DNA of 64,000 nucleotides from Myxococcales bacterium. Lineage in GTDB: Bacteria; Myxococcota_A; Bradymonadia; UBA7976; UBA1532. Each line of letters starts with the position of its first letter. Within the stretch, counting starts at the first letter, position 1. The notes under the pieces were generated by a model. That model saw only the letters and a list, made by a program, of their open reading frames with translations. It had not been told where the DNA came from and searched no databases. Both the position numbers and the translations under genes were made by a program. The DNA lies in assembly GCA_020633465.1 (NCBI GenBank), contig JACKDN010000010.1, positions 62,001-126,000 on the forward strand. The letters run 5' to 3'. This document shows positions 52,827-61,999 of this stretch, piece by piece.

Positions 52827-53435
52827 ATGAACAGGCGCCCCGCTACCACCGAGCTGGTCAAGCGCGTGCTGCGCGACAGCTACCTGAACCTGATCGTCGA
52901 CCGCTACACGCTGGCCGAGGACGCCTCGGAGGGGGGCAAAGCGAGCGTCACGGTCGAGCTGCACCACGCCCACGAGCCCGACCACACGATGACCCTCGAG
53001 GGCGAGGGCGTCGGCGCCATCGACGCGCTGTACCACGCCCTGCACCAGCACTACGTACGCGAGTACCCGTCGCTCGAGACGCTGCTGTTCACCGGCTTCA
53101 GCGTCAAGGGCCAGATGGAGACGGGCAAGGGCAACCACGGCGCGGACGCCGAGGCCGCCGTGGGGCTGGTCGTGTCGAACAGCGAGGGGCACGCCTTCGA
53201 GTTCGAGGCCAGCGGCCGCTCGCTGGTGGCGACCGCGCTGCGCGTGGTGGTGATGGCCACCGAGTGGTTCATCAACTCCGAGCGCGCGTTCATCACGGTC
53301 TACCGGGCGCTGCGCGACGCGCGGGAGCGCGGTCGGGTCGACCTGGTGAACGACTACACCGCGCAGCTGGCGGAGCTCGTGAACACGACCAGCTACTCGG
53401 CGGTGACCGAGCGCATCAAGAACGAGGTGCTGTGA
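52827..53435 (+). CDS. Stand-alone LeuA-type (2-isopropylmalate synthase) regulatory domain
   Basis: 202 residues. The pattern MTLEGEGVGAIDALYHALHQ, EYPSLETLLFTGFSVKGQ, GKGNHGADAEAAVGLVVS and SLVATALRVVVMATEWFINS matches the C-terminal leucine-binding domain of 2-isopropylmalate/citramalate synthases. No catalytic TIM barrel is present and no leu genes are nearby. It could be an amino-acid-sensing module or have moved to another role. ATG at 52827 after CGGAGG. Confidence 0.75.
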   Translation: MNRRPATTELVKRVLRDSYLNLIVDRYTLAEDASEGGKASVTVELHHAHEPDHTMTLEGEGVGAIDALYHALHQHYVREYPSLETLLFTGFSVKGQMETGKGNHGADAEAAVGLVVSNSEGHAFEFEASGRSLVATALRVVVMATEWFINSERAFITVYRALRDARERGRVDLVNDYTAQLAELVNTTSYSAVTERIKNEVL

Positions 53436-53450
53436 TCGGAGCTCGCCGGG

Positions 53451-54017
53451 TCAGCCGTAGAGCATCGCGTAGATGACCACGCCGGTGACCGAGACGTAGA
53501 GCCAGATCGGGAAGGTCCAGCGCGCGATGCGGCGGTGCTTCGCGCGCTGCAGACGCCACCCGCGGTAGAGCGTGATCAGCTGCAGGGGCAGGACCACCGC
53601 CGCCAGCACGATGTGGCTGAGCAGGATGGTCAGGTACAGGCCGCGGTGCTCGCCCGCGTAGGCCTTCGGGCCCGCCTTGAACCAGTGATAGACGACGTAG
53701 CTGACGAGGAAGGCGGCCGAGACGCCGAAGGCCGACAGCATCGCCTTGCGGTGCGCCTCGACGTGGCCGCGCTTGATCAGCACGAACCCGGTCAGCAGCA
53801 AGAGCGTGGCGGTGCCGTTGAGGGCCGCGTTGACGGTGGGCAGGGCCGAGACGTCGAGGCGCCCGTGCAGGCCCTCGGGGCGGGGGCCCAGGATGAGGAA
53901 GGCCACCGCCGCCGCGAGGATGGCCGAGACGATGTAGATCAGGCGCAGCCAGAAGCCGTCGCGCGCCGCCTCGTCGGCCGCCGCATCGGAGGATGGCTGG
54001 GGGGTCGCGTCGTTCAT
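53451..54017 (-). CDS. DUF420 membrane protein
   Basis: 188 residues, five membrane helices (for example LRLIYIVSAILAAAVAFLIL, NAALNGTATLLLLTGFVLIK, HIVLAAVVLPLQLITLYRG). The conserved polar blocks of DUF420 are visible: VNAALNGTA, HRKAMLSAF, YLTILLSHIVLA and RHRRIARWTFPIWLYVSVTG-like, with several membrane His residues. DUF420 proteins (CtaM/YozB type) assist cytochrome oxidase assembly in some bacteria. No oxidase genes are in the window. ATG at 54017. Confidence 0.88.
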   Translation of the reverse strand: MNDATPQPSSDAAADEAARDGFWLRLIYIVSAILAAAVAFLILGPRPEGLHGRLDVSALPTVNAALNGTATLLLLTGFVLIKRGHVEAHRKAMLSAFGVSAAFLVSYVVYHWFKAGPKAYAGEHRGLYLTILLSHIVLAAVVLPLQLITLYRGWRLQRAKHRRIARWTFPIWLYVSVTGVVIYAMLYG

Positions 54018-54123
54018 GCGGGGGCGGATACCCCAGGCGGGCGGGCGGTTTCCACCGCTTTCGTCGGGCGCGCCCGGCGAACCCCCTTGCCGGCGGGGCG
54101 CGGCGGCGGCACGGTGAGCCGCG

Positions 54124-54648
54124 ATGGCACACGAAGACGATGACGACGGTGAGGACGCCCCGCTCAGCCGGACCGCGAAGCGCAACGCGCGGCGGGCGGC
54201 GATCGACGCGACGCGGGGGGTGATCGAGGCGGTGGCCGATCTGCCGGACGAGCGCTACGACGCGGTCGAGATGGACGCCGCGCTGCGGCGGGAGATCGAC
54301 GTGGCGCGCGGGCTGAAGGCGTCGGGCGCGCGCAACCGGCAGATCGCGTTCGTGGCCAAGCGCATCAGCGACGTCGACGTCGAGGCGCTGCAGGCGCACC
54401 TGACCGGCTTCGAGGCGCAGGACGAGGCGGTGAAGGCGGTGGACGCGGCCCTCGAAGAGTGGCGGGCGCGCATCGTGGCGGAGGGGGACGAGGCGATCGA
54501 GGCGCTCTTGGCGATCAAGCCGCAGGCTGACCGCCAGCGGCTGCGGCAGCTCGCGCGGCGGGCGCAGGACGCGTCGGGCGGGGCGAAGGCGCGGCGCCTG
54601 ATCTTCAAGGCGCTGCGCGCGCTGTGGGACGACGACGGGCCGGGCTGA
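54124..54648 (+). CDS. Ribosome biogenesis factor DarP/YjgA family (DUF615)
   Basis: 174 residues. Acidic start, then SRTAKRNARRAAIDA, LKASGARNRQIAFVAKRISD and a helical Arg-rich C terminus (QADRQRLRQLARRAQD), which is the DUF615 pattern. In E. coli, YjgA/DarP associates with late 50S ribosomal precursors. The N-terminal part is less conserved than in gammaproteobacterial members. ATG at 54124. Confidence 0.8.
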   Translation: MAHEDDDDGEDAPLSRTAKRNARRAAIDATRGVIEAVADLPDERYDAVEMDAALRREIDVARGLKASGARNRQIAFVAKRISDVDVEALQAHLTGFEAQDEAVKAVDAALEEWRARIVAEGDEAIEALLAIKPQADRQRLRQLARRAQDASGGAKARRLIFKALRALWDDDGPG

Positions 54649-54672
54649 GGCGCGGCCCGTCGATGGGTCGCG

Positions 54673-56329
54673 CTACTCGGCGTCCCACAGGGTCGCGGCG
54701 CGGTTGACCAGCCGCACGAACTGCTGCCGATCCTCGTCCTCACCGGCGGCCGACTGGGCCAGCTCGGCGACCTCTTCGAAGCGCGCCCCCTCGCTGTGCT
54801 CGCTGCCGAAGAGGATCTCGGCGAACTCGGCGACGGCGGCGCCGAAGCGCAGGGCGGGCGACGCGTCGCGCAGCTCGAGGTGCACGGCGTCCTGCGGCAG
54901 CGCGGTCTCGACCTCGCGGCTCTCGCCGCCGCTCGGCTTCTTGTAGCGCAGGCGCACGGTGGCCAGCGGGGCGTCGGCCACGGGCTCAGGCTGCAGCTCG
55001 ACCTCGTAGAAGGCCGTGACGCCGTGGCCGCTGCCGATCTCACCGGCGTCGACGGTGTCGTCGCGGAAGTCCTCGTGGGCCAGGACGCGGTTGGCGTAGC
55101 CCACCAGGCGGAAGCGGGCGACGGCGCCGGGATCGAACTCGACCTGGATCTTCACGTCCTTGGCGATGACCTGCAGCGTGCCGACCAGGTCGCGGCCCAG
55201 CACGCGCAGGGCCTCGTTGCGGCTGTCGATGTAGGCGTACTGGCCCTCGGCGCGGTTGGTCAGCTGCTCGAGGAAGGCGTCGTTCAGGTTGCCGTGGCCG
55301 TAGCCCAGCACGGTGAGCGTGATGCCGCGGTCGCGCCACGACTCGACGAGTTGCACCAGCGGCTCGCCGGTCACGCCGACGTTGAAGTCGCCGTCGGTGC
55401 ACAGCACGACGCGGTTGATGCCCTCGGCCACGAAGGCTTCCTGCGCCAGCTCGTACGCGGTGGTGATGCCGCGGCGCCGCCGTCGAGCCGCCGGCCTCGA
55501 GGCTGTCGATGGCGTCGAGGATGGCCGTGCGGTCGCCGACCTCGGTGGGCGGCAGCAGGACGCGATCGGCCCCGGCGTAGGTGACGATCGAGAGGGTGTC
55601 CGTGGGGCGCAGGCCGTTGGTGAGTTGGGTCAGCGAGTACTGCACCAGGCCGATCTTGTCGGGGCTCTGCATCGAGCCGGACACGTCGACGAGGAACACG
55701 AGGTTGGCGGGGGCGCGCTCGGCGGCGGGCACCTCGAGGCCCTTGATGCCCACGCGCAGCAGGTGCATGCCCTCGCCGAAGGCCGACGGCGCGGCCTCGA
55801 GGTTGATCGTGAAGGGCTCGGGGTCGTCGGGCGTGGGCGCCGGATCGGCGTAGCGGAAGAAGTTGATGTACTCCTCGATGCGCACGCCGTCAGGGTTGGG
55901 CAGGCGGCCCTCGTCGATGGCGCGGCGGCCGACGGTGTAGCTGGCGGTGTCGACGTCGACCGAGAAGGTCGACATGGGATCCTCGGCGGTGTCGACGAAG
56001 GGGTTCTCGACGATGCGGCCGAAGTTGTCGTCGCGGCCGTCGCCGTCCTCGTCGACGGGCGGCGGCGCGGCGCCGGCGTCGGCCCTGGCCGAGGGGGGCG
56101 CGCTGGCGTCGAAGCCCGGATCGTAGGGCGCGCCCTGCCCCGGCGCGCCGCCGGCGCCCGGGCTGCCGCCCATGCCGGGGTAGCCGCCGCCGCCGTTGTA
56201 GACGCCGCCGTCCGCGTAGCCGGCGCCGTCGCCGCCCGCGGCCTCCTTGTCGCTGGCGCCGTCGTCACAGCCGCTGGCGAACATCGCCGCCGCCACCATC
56301 GCCGCCATCCACGTCAGGTTGCGCTTCAT
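54673..56329 (-). CDS. YfbK-like von Willebrand A lipoprotein, frameshifted
   Basis: About 550 residues when joined. MKRNLTWMAAMVAAAMFASGC is a lipoprotein signal. A Gly/Ala/Pro/Asp-rich region is followed by the N-terminal vWA-associated domain (PMSTFSVDVDTASYTVGRRA, RIEEYINFFRY). The vWA domain has MIDAS FLVDVSGSMQSPDK. The frame is lost at about 55475-55490 just after SLEAGGSTA, where GITTAYELAQEAF is expected, and resumes as AEGINRVVLCTDGDFNVGV. The end matches the C-terminal DUF3520-type domain (RYKKPSGGESREVETALP, FAEILFGSEHSEGARFEEV). Periplasmic or surface; function unknown. ATG at 56329. Confidence 0.85.
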
Positions 56330-56386
56330 GTCGCTCTCCCTTCCCCTGGGTTGCGGCACCCGACGCCCCTGCGGCGTGCGTCTTAC

Positions 56387-56547
56387 GAGCTTCCCCACAG
56401 AATCCGGACCGAGCGGGGTGCCGGGCTGCGCGCCGAGGCCAAGGCGCGAAGCCGCAGCAGTACTCGGAGTACTGCAAGCGCTTCGCAACGCGGGCATCGG
56501 CGTGCAGAACGGTGCCCAGCGACGCGGAGGGTTCTGTGGGGAGGCTC
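56387..56547. repeat. Palindromic repeat element, copy 2 (intergenic)
   Basis: 161 bp between the vWA lipoprotein gene and the DUF4261 gene. Ends GAGCTTCCCCACAGAATCC and GGGTTCTGTGGGGAGGCTC form an inverted repeat. Internal stem GCGAAGC (56446-56452) / GCTTCGC (56480-56486) encloses CAGTACT (56458-56464) / AGTACTG (56468-56474). TTAC occurs directly outside both ends, a perfect 4-bp candidate target duplication. Confidence 0.85.
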
Positions 56548-56617
56548 TTACACGCACTCTTTTCGCTCGCCGCGCGAACGTGCGAGCATCAGCCCCTCGC
56601 CCCTGCCGGAGTCGCCC

Positions 56618-57550
56618 ATGTTCACCCAGAGCCTCATCCTGCTGACCAGCCGCGAGCTGACCCTCGACGACGTCGAAGGCGCCCTCGGCGACTTCGAGGT
56701 GCTCGGCCGCACGGGCGGCGACGAGAACGCGCACTGGGCGTTCGGCGCCCCGGCCCTGGTGGTGCCGCTGCCCGGCACGGTCGACGGGCGCGTCGTCGTC
56801 GACGTCATCAACGAGCGCTGGCCCGACGTGCCCGGTGATCCCGAGGAGGATCCCGGCCTGTTCGCCGCCTGGAGCATGGGCGGCTTCGGGCCCGGCGCCT
56901 TCCCCGGCTGCCTCGAGCGCGCCGGCACGCAGTGCTGGGCCTGGAAGCAGGCGTCGGTGGCCGTGCGGCAGCACAAGGGCTTCATCCGCCTGCGCACCAC
57001 CTACGTCGCCGACGACGAGACGACCGGCGTGCCCGACGACCAGGATCTGCAGGAGGAGCTGCTGTTCCTCACCAAGATGGCGCACGCCCTCGGCGGCGTC
57101 GTCGGCGTGATGTGCCTGTTCGATCCCGCGGGCGAGGCCATCCGGCCCCCGCAGATCGTCGACCAGGCGATGGAGTGGCTCGAGCTGGACGACGCGCTGC
57201 CCCTCGACCTGTGGACCAACGTGCGCGTGGGCAAGCTGGACGACGAGGGCGCCTGGCTGGTGATGGACTCGGTGGGCATGCAGCAGCTGGGGCTGCCCGA
57301 CGTCGAGGTCGCGTTCCCCCGCGAGGCCTTCACCTTCGAGCAGATCGACGAGCTGGTGCGCGACGTCCTGTTCTACCTGGCCACCAGCGGCGACGTGATC
57401 ACCGACGGGGACGGCCTCGACGGGCCGGACGACACGACGTGGATCGCGGTGCGCTTCGAGGGTGGTCGCAACCTGCCGCCGCGCCCGGTGATCCGGCTGG
57501 TGCAGGACGGCGCCGAGGTGCCCGAGGCCTTCATCGCGCGGCCACAGTAG
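56618..57550 (+). CDS. DUF4261 domain protein
   Basis: 310 residues. The N-terminal half has strand blocks LILLTSRELTLDDVEGAL and WAFGAPALVVPLPG. The C-terminal part contains PLDLWTNVRVGKL, WLVMDSVGMQQLGLPDVEVA and LVRDVLFYLATSGDVITDGD, the DUF4261 signature (PF14080). Cytosolic; function unknown, though the family is often near immunity-type SUKH/SMI1 genes, none of which is seen here. ATG at 56618. Confidence 0.85.
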   Translation: MFTQSLILLTSRELTLDDVEGALGDFEVLGRTGGDENAHWAFGAPALVVPLPGTVDGRVVVDVINERWPDVPGDPEEDPGLFAAWSMGGFGPGAFPGCLERAGTQCWAWKQASVAVRQHKGFIRLRTTYVADDETTGVPDDQDLQEELLFLTKMAHALGGVVGVMCLFDPAGEAIRPPQIVDQAMEWLELDDALPLDLWTNVRVGKLDDEGAWLVMDSVGMQQLGLPDVEVAFPREAFTFEQIDELVRDVLFYLATSGDVITDGDGLDGPDDTTWIAVRFEGGRNLPPRPVIRLVQDGAEVPEAFIARPQ

Positions 57551-57553
57551 GCG

Positions 57554-59380
57554 TCACCGGCCGCCGCTCTCGGTGGTGAGGCGGGTGACCACGCGCACCG
57601 TCACCGCCGCGTCGAAGCGGGCGCGCGCCTTGTCGGCCAGCGACGCGGCCAGCGCGGGCGGCGCCGGCGTCGGCGCCCGCACCTCGACCTCGATGACCCC
57701 GTCCCGCCGGTGTACGCCCACCAGCCCGAAGCCCTCGGCGCCGACCACCTTCGCGACGTCCTCGCGGAACCCGCTGACGTCGCGCTGCACCAGCGACACC
57801 AGGTACGACCCCAGCGGCACCGTCAGCCCCACCAGCACCAGCGCCAGGCCGGCCAGCGTGCGCCGCGCCCACAGCCGCTGATCGCTGCGCCCGCGGATGC
57901 CCGCGGCGTACCAGGTGAGCGCCGAGCCGAGGATGATCGCGACGACGTTGGTGCCGAACAGCAGGGCGGCGCCCTTGGCGTTGTCCATCTCGCCCCAGGC
58001 CAGCGAGATGCCCGTCGTGGCCACCGGCGGCACCAGCGCCGCGGCGATCGCGACGCCGGGCAGCGCGGCGATCAGGTGCGGCCGCGCGTAGGCGTAGGCC
58101 GCCGCCGTGCCCGACAGGAAGGCGATGCCCAGATCGAGCAGGTTGGGACCGCCCCGCGCCGCCAGCTCGGGCGTCAACACCTTGATCGGGCTCAACAATC
58201 CCATCAACAGCCCCAGCGCCAGGGCCATCAGGAAGCCGAGCACGATCGCCTTGGTCGAGTTCTTCAGCAGCACCTGGTTGCCCTGCAGCAGGGCCAGGCC
58301 GCTGCCCAGCAGGGGCGTCATCAGCGGGGCGACGAGCATCGCGCCGATGACCACCGCGCCCGAGCTCTGGATCAGCCCCAGCGCGGCGATGGAGGTCGAC
58401 AGGCCGATCAGCGCCATGAAGTCGAAGCTCCAGCGCGAGCCGTTCTGCACCTTCTCGAACAGCTCGACCCGGTCGCCCCGCGACATCTGCGGCACGTTCA
58501 GCGCCAGCAGCCGCTCGACCCGATCGCGCAGCCGCGTCGACCACGGCGTCGCGTGGCGCACGACGGCCACGACGGTGCCCTCGGGCCCGCGCTGCACGCG
58601 CTCGGGCAGGGTGCCGAACAAGAGCCGGGTGACGATGCTGCGGTTCGAGGCGCCCAGCAGCACCACGTCGTTCTGTGCGGCGGCCTCGCAGATGGCGCCG
58701 CGCACGTCCGACGACACCACCGTGCGCGCCTCGACCGAGGCGCTCGGCGCCTCGACGCCGGCGCGCGCGAGCGCCCGCTTCAGCACCTGCCCGCCGACCA
58801 GCTCGGCGTCCTCCATCGCCTCGGGCTCGACGTGCAGCGCGGTCAGCGTGCCCTTGTGGTGCCGCGCCACCTCGGCCGCCAGGCTCAGCGCGACGCGCGC
58901 GTTGGGCCCGCCGGAGGTGGGGACGAGGATGCGCTGCACCCGGCCGGCCTCGCCCGGGCCGACCGCCATGACGTCGCAGGGCGCGCGATCGAACAGCTGC
59001 TGGGCCAACGACGCGTCGTCCCCGCGCTGCGACGGCCGCCAGGCCACCACCAGCAGCGTGGGCTCGAGCCGGCGCACCTCGGCCAGCACGGCGTCGAGGC
59101 GCTCGGCGTTGGCCACGCTGCGCAGGATGAGCGCCGGCGTCTCGGGCTGCGTCTCCGAGGCGGCCAGGGCCTCGTTGGCCACCGATCGGATGGCGCCGAT
59201 CAGCGCGTCCGCCTTCTCGCCCTCGGCTGGCTGCAGGGGCACCTCGGTGGCGCCTTCGGTCACGCCGCGGGCCGGCCGCACGATGGTCAGGCCCTCGCGC
59301 CGCGCCTGCGCGACGTGCCAGGCCAGCGCGATCACCGCGCGCGGCACGTCGGTCTCGGTCACCACCGCCAGGATGGCCAT
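57554..59380 (-). CDS. Universal stress-like domain fused to a DUF389 membrane protein
   Basis: 608 residues. The N-terminal 300 residues are two Usp-like domains (LILRSVANAERLDAVLAEVR, RILVPTSGGPNARVALSLA, DVVLLGASNRSIVTRLLFG). The central part is DUF389 with about six membrane helices and the family block SSGAVVIGAMLVAPLMTPLL, then LPGVAIAAALVPPVATTGIS. The C-terminal tail is a small soluble domain. The DUF389 family is uncharacterised and may transport solutes; the Usp region could gate it. ATG at 59380 is chosen because GAGGGGG precedes it; an upstream GTG at 59395 is possible. Confidence 0.88.
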   Translation of the reverse strand: MAILAVVTETDVPRAVIALAWHVAQARREGLTIVRPARGVTEGATEVPLQPAEGEKADALIGAIRSVANEALAASETQPETPALILRSVANAERLDAVLAEVRRLEPTLLVVAWRPSQRGDDASLAQQLFDRAPCDVMAVGPGEAGRVQRILVPTSGGPNARVALSLAAEVARHHKGTLTALHVEPEAMEDAELVGGQVLKRALARAGVEAPSASVEARTVVSSDVRGAICEAAAQNDVVLLGASNRSIVTRLLFGTLPERVQRGPEGTVVAVVRHATPWSTRLRDRVERLLALNVPQMSRGDRVELFEKVQNGSRWSFDFMALIGLSTSIAALGLIQSSGAVVIGAMLVAPLMTPLLGSGLALLQGNQVLLKNSTKAIVLGFLMALALGLLMGLLSPIKVLTPELAARGGPNLLDLGIAFLSGTAAAYAYARPHLIAALPGVAIAAALVPPVATTGISLAWGEMDNAKGAALLFGTNVVAIILGSALTWYAAGIRGRSDQRLWARRTLAGLALVLVGLTVPLGSYLVSLVQRDVSGFREDVAKVVGAEGFGLVGVHRRDGVIEVEVRAPTPAPPALAASLADKARARFDAAVTVRVVTRLTTESGGR

Positions 59381-59507
59381 CGGCGCCCCCCTCACCGTCG
59401 ATGCGTGTTGTCGCAGCCCCAGGGCGAGGGCGCAACGGGCGCGGTCGACGGCGGGGGGGCGCGGCGCGCGGAGCGGGCTGGCGGCCCCGGGGGCTTGGGG
59501 GGCCGGG

Positions 59508-60014
59508 TCAGGGCCGCAACCACTCCGCGGTGGGATCGGGCGGGGTGCTCAATGCCTGCAGCGTCCAGCCGACGACGGCGCCCACCACCACGGCGAGCGC
59601 GACGGCCGCCGCCCAGCGCAGCACGCGGCGGGGCGACCGGGGCGGCACCACCCACAGCGTCGGGCGGCGGCGCGGGGGCGCGGCCACCGGCAGGGGGTCG
59701 GGCGGCAGCAGGTCCTCGGTGGGCCGGGCGCGCTTGTGGTGGCGCTCGGCGTAGGCCAACGCGGCGTCGAAGTCGCCCCGGTACAGGGCGGGGGCGGGCG
59801 CCTCGGGCGCGGGGGCGAAGGGGCCGGGGTCCAGCACCGTGGGGCCCTCGTCGTCCCAGTCGGGGGCGCTGAGGGGCGGCAGCGAGAGCTCGAGCTCGAT
59901 GGGCGGCACCAAGGCCAGCCGGGCGGGCACCGCCGGTCGGGTGCGATCGAAGATCTCGCGGGTGGCGGGCGGCCCGCCGAATCGCTCTCCCGTGCCGGTG
60001 ATGCCGTGGACCAT
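59508..60014 (-). CDS. C-terminally anchored protein of unknown function
   Basis: 168 residues. The first 125 are Pro/Asp-rich and probably disordered, with RGDFDAALAYAERHHKRARP in the middle. One membrane helix near the C terminus (VLRWAAAVALAVVVGAVVGW) leaves about 18 residues beyond it. The topology suggests a tail-anchored cytosolic domain. No family was recognised. Confidence 0.6.
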   Translation of the reverse strand: MVHGITGTGERFGGPPATREIFDRTRPAVPARLALVPPIELELSLPPLSAPDWDDEGPTVLDPGPFAPAPEAPAPALYRGDFDAALAYAERHHKRARPTEDLLPPDPLPVAAPPRRRPTLWVVPPRSPRRVLRWAAAVALAVVVGAVVGWTLQALSTPPDPTAEWLRP

Positions 60015-60076
60015 GCGATCTCCCTGTCGCCTGATCCCTCAGTGCGCCGGAGCCGCTCGGTTCTTATTTTCGGTGT

Positions 60077-61000
60077 TCAGGTTTTTCGATCGGCGCCCGG
60101 CACGGCAGCGCAGCCGTGGCAGCGATCGTCGGGGGGTTCGGGCTGCAGCGTCACGTGGTGCACGCCCAGATCCTCCAGCGCGTGCACCAGCTCGTCGGCC
60201 AGCGCCGGGGTCCAGGCGTCGAGGGGCATCTCGAGGTGGGCGGTCAGGGCGACGCGGGTGGTGCTCATCGCCCAGACGTGCAGGTCGTGCACCGCGTGGA
60301 CCGCCTCGGGCGCCGTCAGTACGCGCTCGACCGCCGACGGATCGACGCGCGCGGGGACGGCGTCGGTGGCCAGCTCGAAGGCCTCGCGCAGCACCGACCA
60401 GGTACCCGCGACGATGACGACGGCGATGACCAGGCTGAGCGCGGGATCGATCCAGTTCAGGCTGGTCCACCAGACGACGGCGCCGCCCACGACCACCCCC
60501 AGCGAGACGGCCGCGTCGGTGGCCAGGTGCACGAAGGCGGCCCGGCGGTTCACGTCGTCGTGGCGATCGGCGAAGAAGAGGAAGGCGGCCGCGGTGTTGA
60601 TGACCACGCCGATGGCCGCCACCACCATCACCGTCACGGCCTGCACCGGCGGCGGGTCGAGCAGGCGCCCGACGGCCTCCCACGCGACGCCGCCGACGGC
60701 CACCAGGATGAGGATCGCGTTGGCCAGCGCCGCCAGGATGGTGGTCTTGCCCAGGCCGTAGGTGAAGCGCGGCGTCGGCGCCTTGCGGGCCAGGCGCGCG
60801 GCCCACCAGGCCAGCAGCAGCCCGAGGACATCGCTCAGGTTGTGCGCGGCGTCGGCCAGCAGCGCGATGCTGTCGGCGAGCACGCCGTACACGGCCTCGA
60901 CCGCGACGAACCCGACGTTGAGCGCGACGCCCAGGCGGAAGGCCCGGTCGGGATCCGAGGGCACCTCGTGGCCGTGTCCGTGATCGTGGCCGTGTCCCAT
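60077..61000 (-). CDS. Cation diffusion facilitator (CzcD/ZitB-type)
   Basis: 307 residues. It begins with a His-rich metal-binding leader MGHGHDHGHGHE. Six membrane helices follow with the transport site residues: AHNLSD in helix II (HxxxD) and HLATDA in helix V (HxxxD). The C-terminal cytoplasmic domain (VHDLHVWAMSTTRVALTAHL) is the copper-chaperone-like CDF fold. It exports Zn2+ or similar divalent cations against protons. ATG at 61000 with GGAGG upstream. No regulator is adjacent. Confidence 0.93.
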   Translation of the reverse strand: MGHGHDHGHGHEVPSDPDRAFRLGVALNVGFVAVEAVYGVLADSIALLADAAHNLSDVLGLLLAWWAARLARKAPTPRFTYGLGKTTILAALANAILILVAVGGVAWEAVGRLLDPPPVQAVTVMVVAAIGVVINTAAAFLFFADRHDDVNRRAAFVHLATDAAVSLGVVVGGAVVWWTSLNWIDPALSLVIAVVIVAGTWSVLREAFELATDAVPARVDPSAVERVLTAPEAVHAVHDLHVWAMSTTRVALTAHLEMPLDAWTPALADELVHALEDLGVHHVTLQPEPPDDRCHGCAAVPGADRKT

Positions 61001-61109
61001 CGCACCTCCGGCGGGATTGTGCCCCGTCCCCGAGCACGATGCGACCACCCCGGCCGGTGTCGCGCGCGCCCACACCGCGCCGGGGCCCGCGTCGGGCCCG
61101 CGGCGACCC

Positions 61110-61928
61110 TCAGAACGCGGCCTGGGCCCCGAAGGTGAGCATCGAGCCCTCCACCTCACGCACCCCGGTGATCGCGTCGTCGTCGCTCCACTGGTAGAAG
61201 CCCCAGCGCGCCTCGAGGCGCAGGCCGCCCGAGCCCAGCGAGCCGACGAGCCCGACGTCGTAGGTGTGCGCCGCGACGTCATCGTCGCCGATCGCGATCA
61301 ACCGGCCGAGCCCGCGGATCAGGTCGTAGCGCGCGTAGCCCCCCACCCGCGAGAGCGGCAGCAGGACGCCCATCTCGAGCCCCATGTAGAGAGCGTACTG
61401 GTCGTTGCCGAAGTTCCCTCGGTCGGAGCGCCCGCTGACGTCGCGCAGCACGAAGTCGAGGATGTCGGCGCTGACGTAGGCCAGATCGTCGGCGAAGGTG
61501 CCGGCGCCGCCGAGGGCCACGCGCAGCTCGAAGTAGTCGAAGTTCGTGTCGCGCTGCGAGCGCACCCCGTCGACGTCGACGTCGAGATCGGTGGGCCCCT
61601 CGAACGCGAACTCGAGGGTGCCGCGCGCCCCGGGCGTGATGGGGTGGGCCTTCACGAGGTAGAAGTCGACGTCCTGGCCCTTCTCGTTGACGCCCTCGCC
61701 CACCTTCTGGGCGGTCAGCGCCGACATCAGGCCGGAGAAGAAGACGCCGCTCTCGTCGATCAGGCCGATACGGTGCACGCTGAAGGGCGCCTGGGCGCCC
61801 TTGTTCAGGCTGGGTGTGTAGAAGGTCGCGTCGTGCAGCTCGTAGCGGTACAGCACGCCCTGGGCGGCGGCCGGCGTCGCCAGCGCCAACCCCGCCCCCA
61901 CCAGCATCACCGCCACCGCTCGCCGCAT
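61110..61928 (-). CDS. Exported beta-rich (probably outer-membrane) protein
   Basis: 272 residues. Signal peptide MRRAVAVMLVGAGLALATPAAA. The mature part has many alternating strands rich in Tyr, Gly and Asp (YALYMGLEMGVLLPLSRVGG, GGLRLEARWGFYQWSD) and ends in Phe, as outer-membrane barrels do. No family was recognised. It may accompany the next gene, which also ends in a barrel-like domain. Confidence 0.65.
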   Translation of the reverse strand: MRRAVAVMLVGAGLALATPAAAQGVLYRYELHDATFYTPSLNKGAQAPFSVHRIGLIDESGVFFSGLMSALTAQKVGEGVNEKGQDVDFYLVKAHPITPGARGTLEFAFEGPTDLDVDVDGVRSQRDTNFDYFELRVALGGAGTFADDLAYVSADILDFVLRDVSGRSDRGNFGNDQYALYMGLEMGVLLPLSRVGGYARYDLIRGLGRLIAIGDDDVAAHTYDVGLVGSLGSGGLRLEARWGFYQWSDDDAITGVREVEGSMLTFGAQAAF

Positions 61929-61999
61929 GGTCGCCCCCGGCCCGTTCAGTGTTCGGTGGATGACATACGCGGGCCGGGCCGATCAAGGCCGGCCGCGGA

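Noticed and set aside
60050..60085. T-rich stretch upstream of the CDF stop as a terminator
   Set aside because: No stable GC hairpin directly precedes the T-run on either strand.
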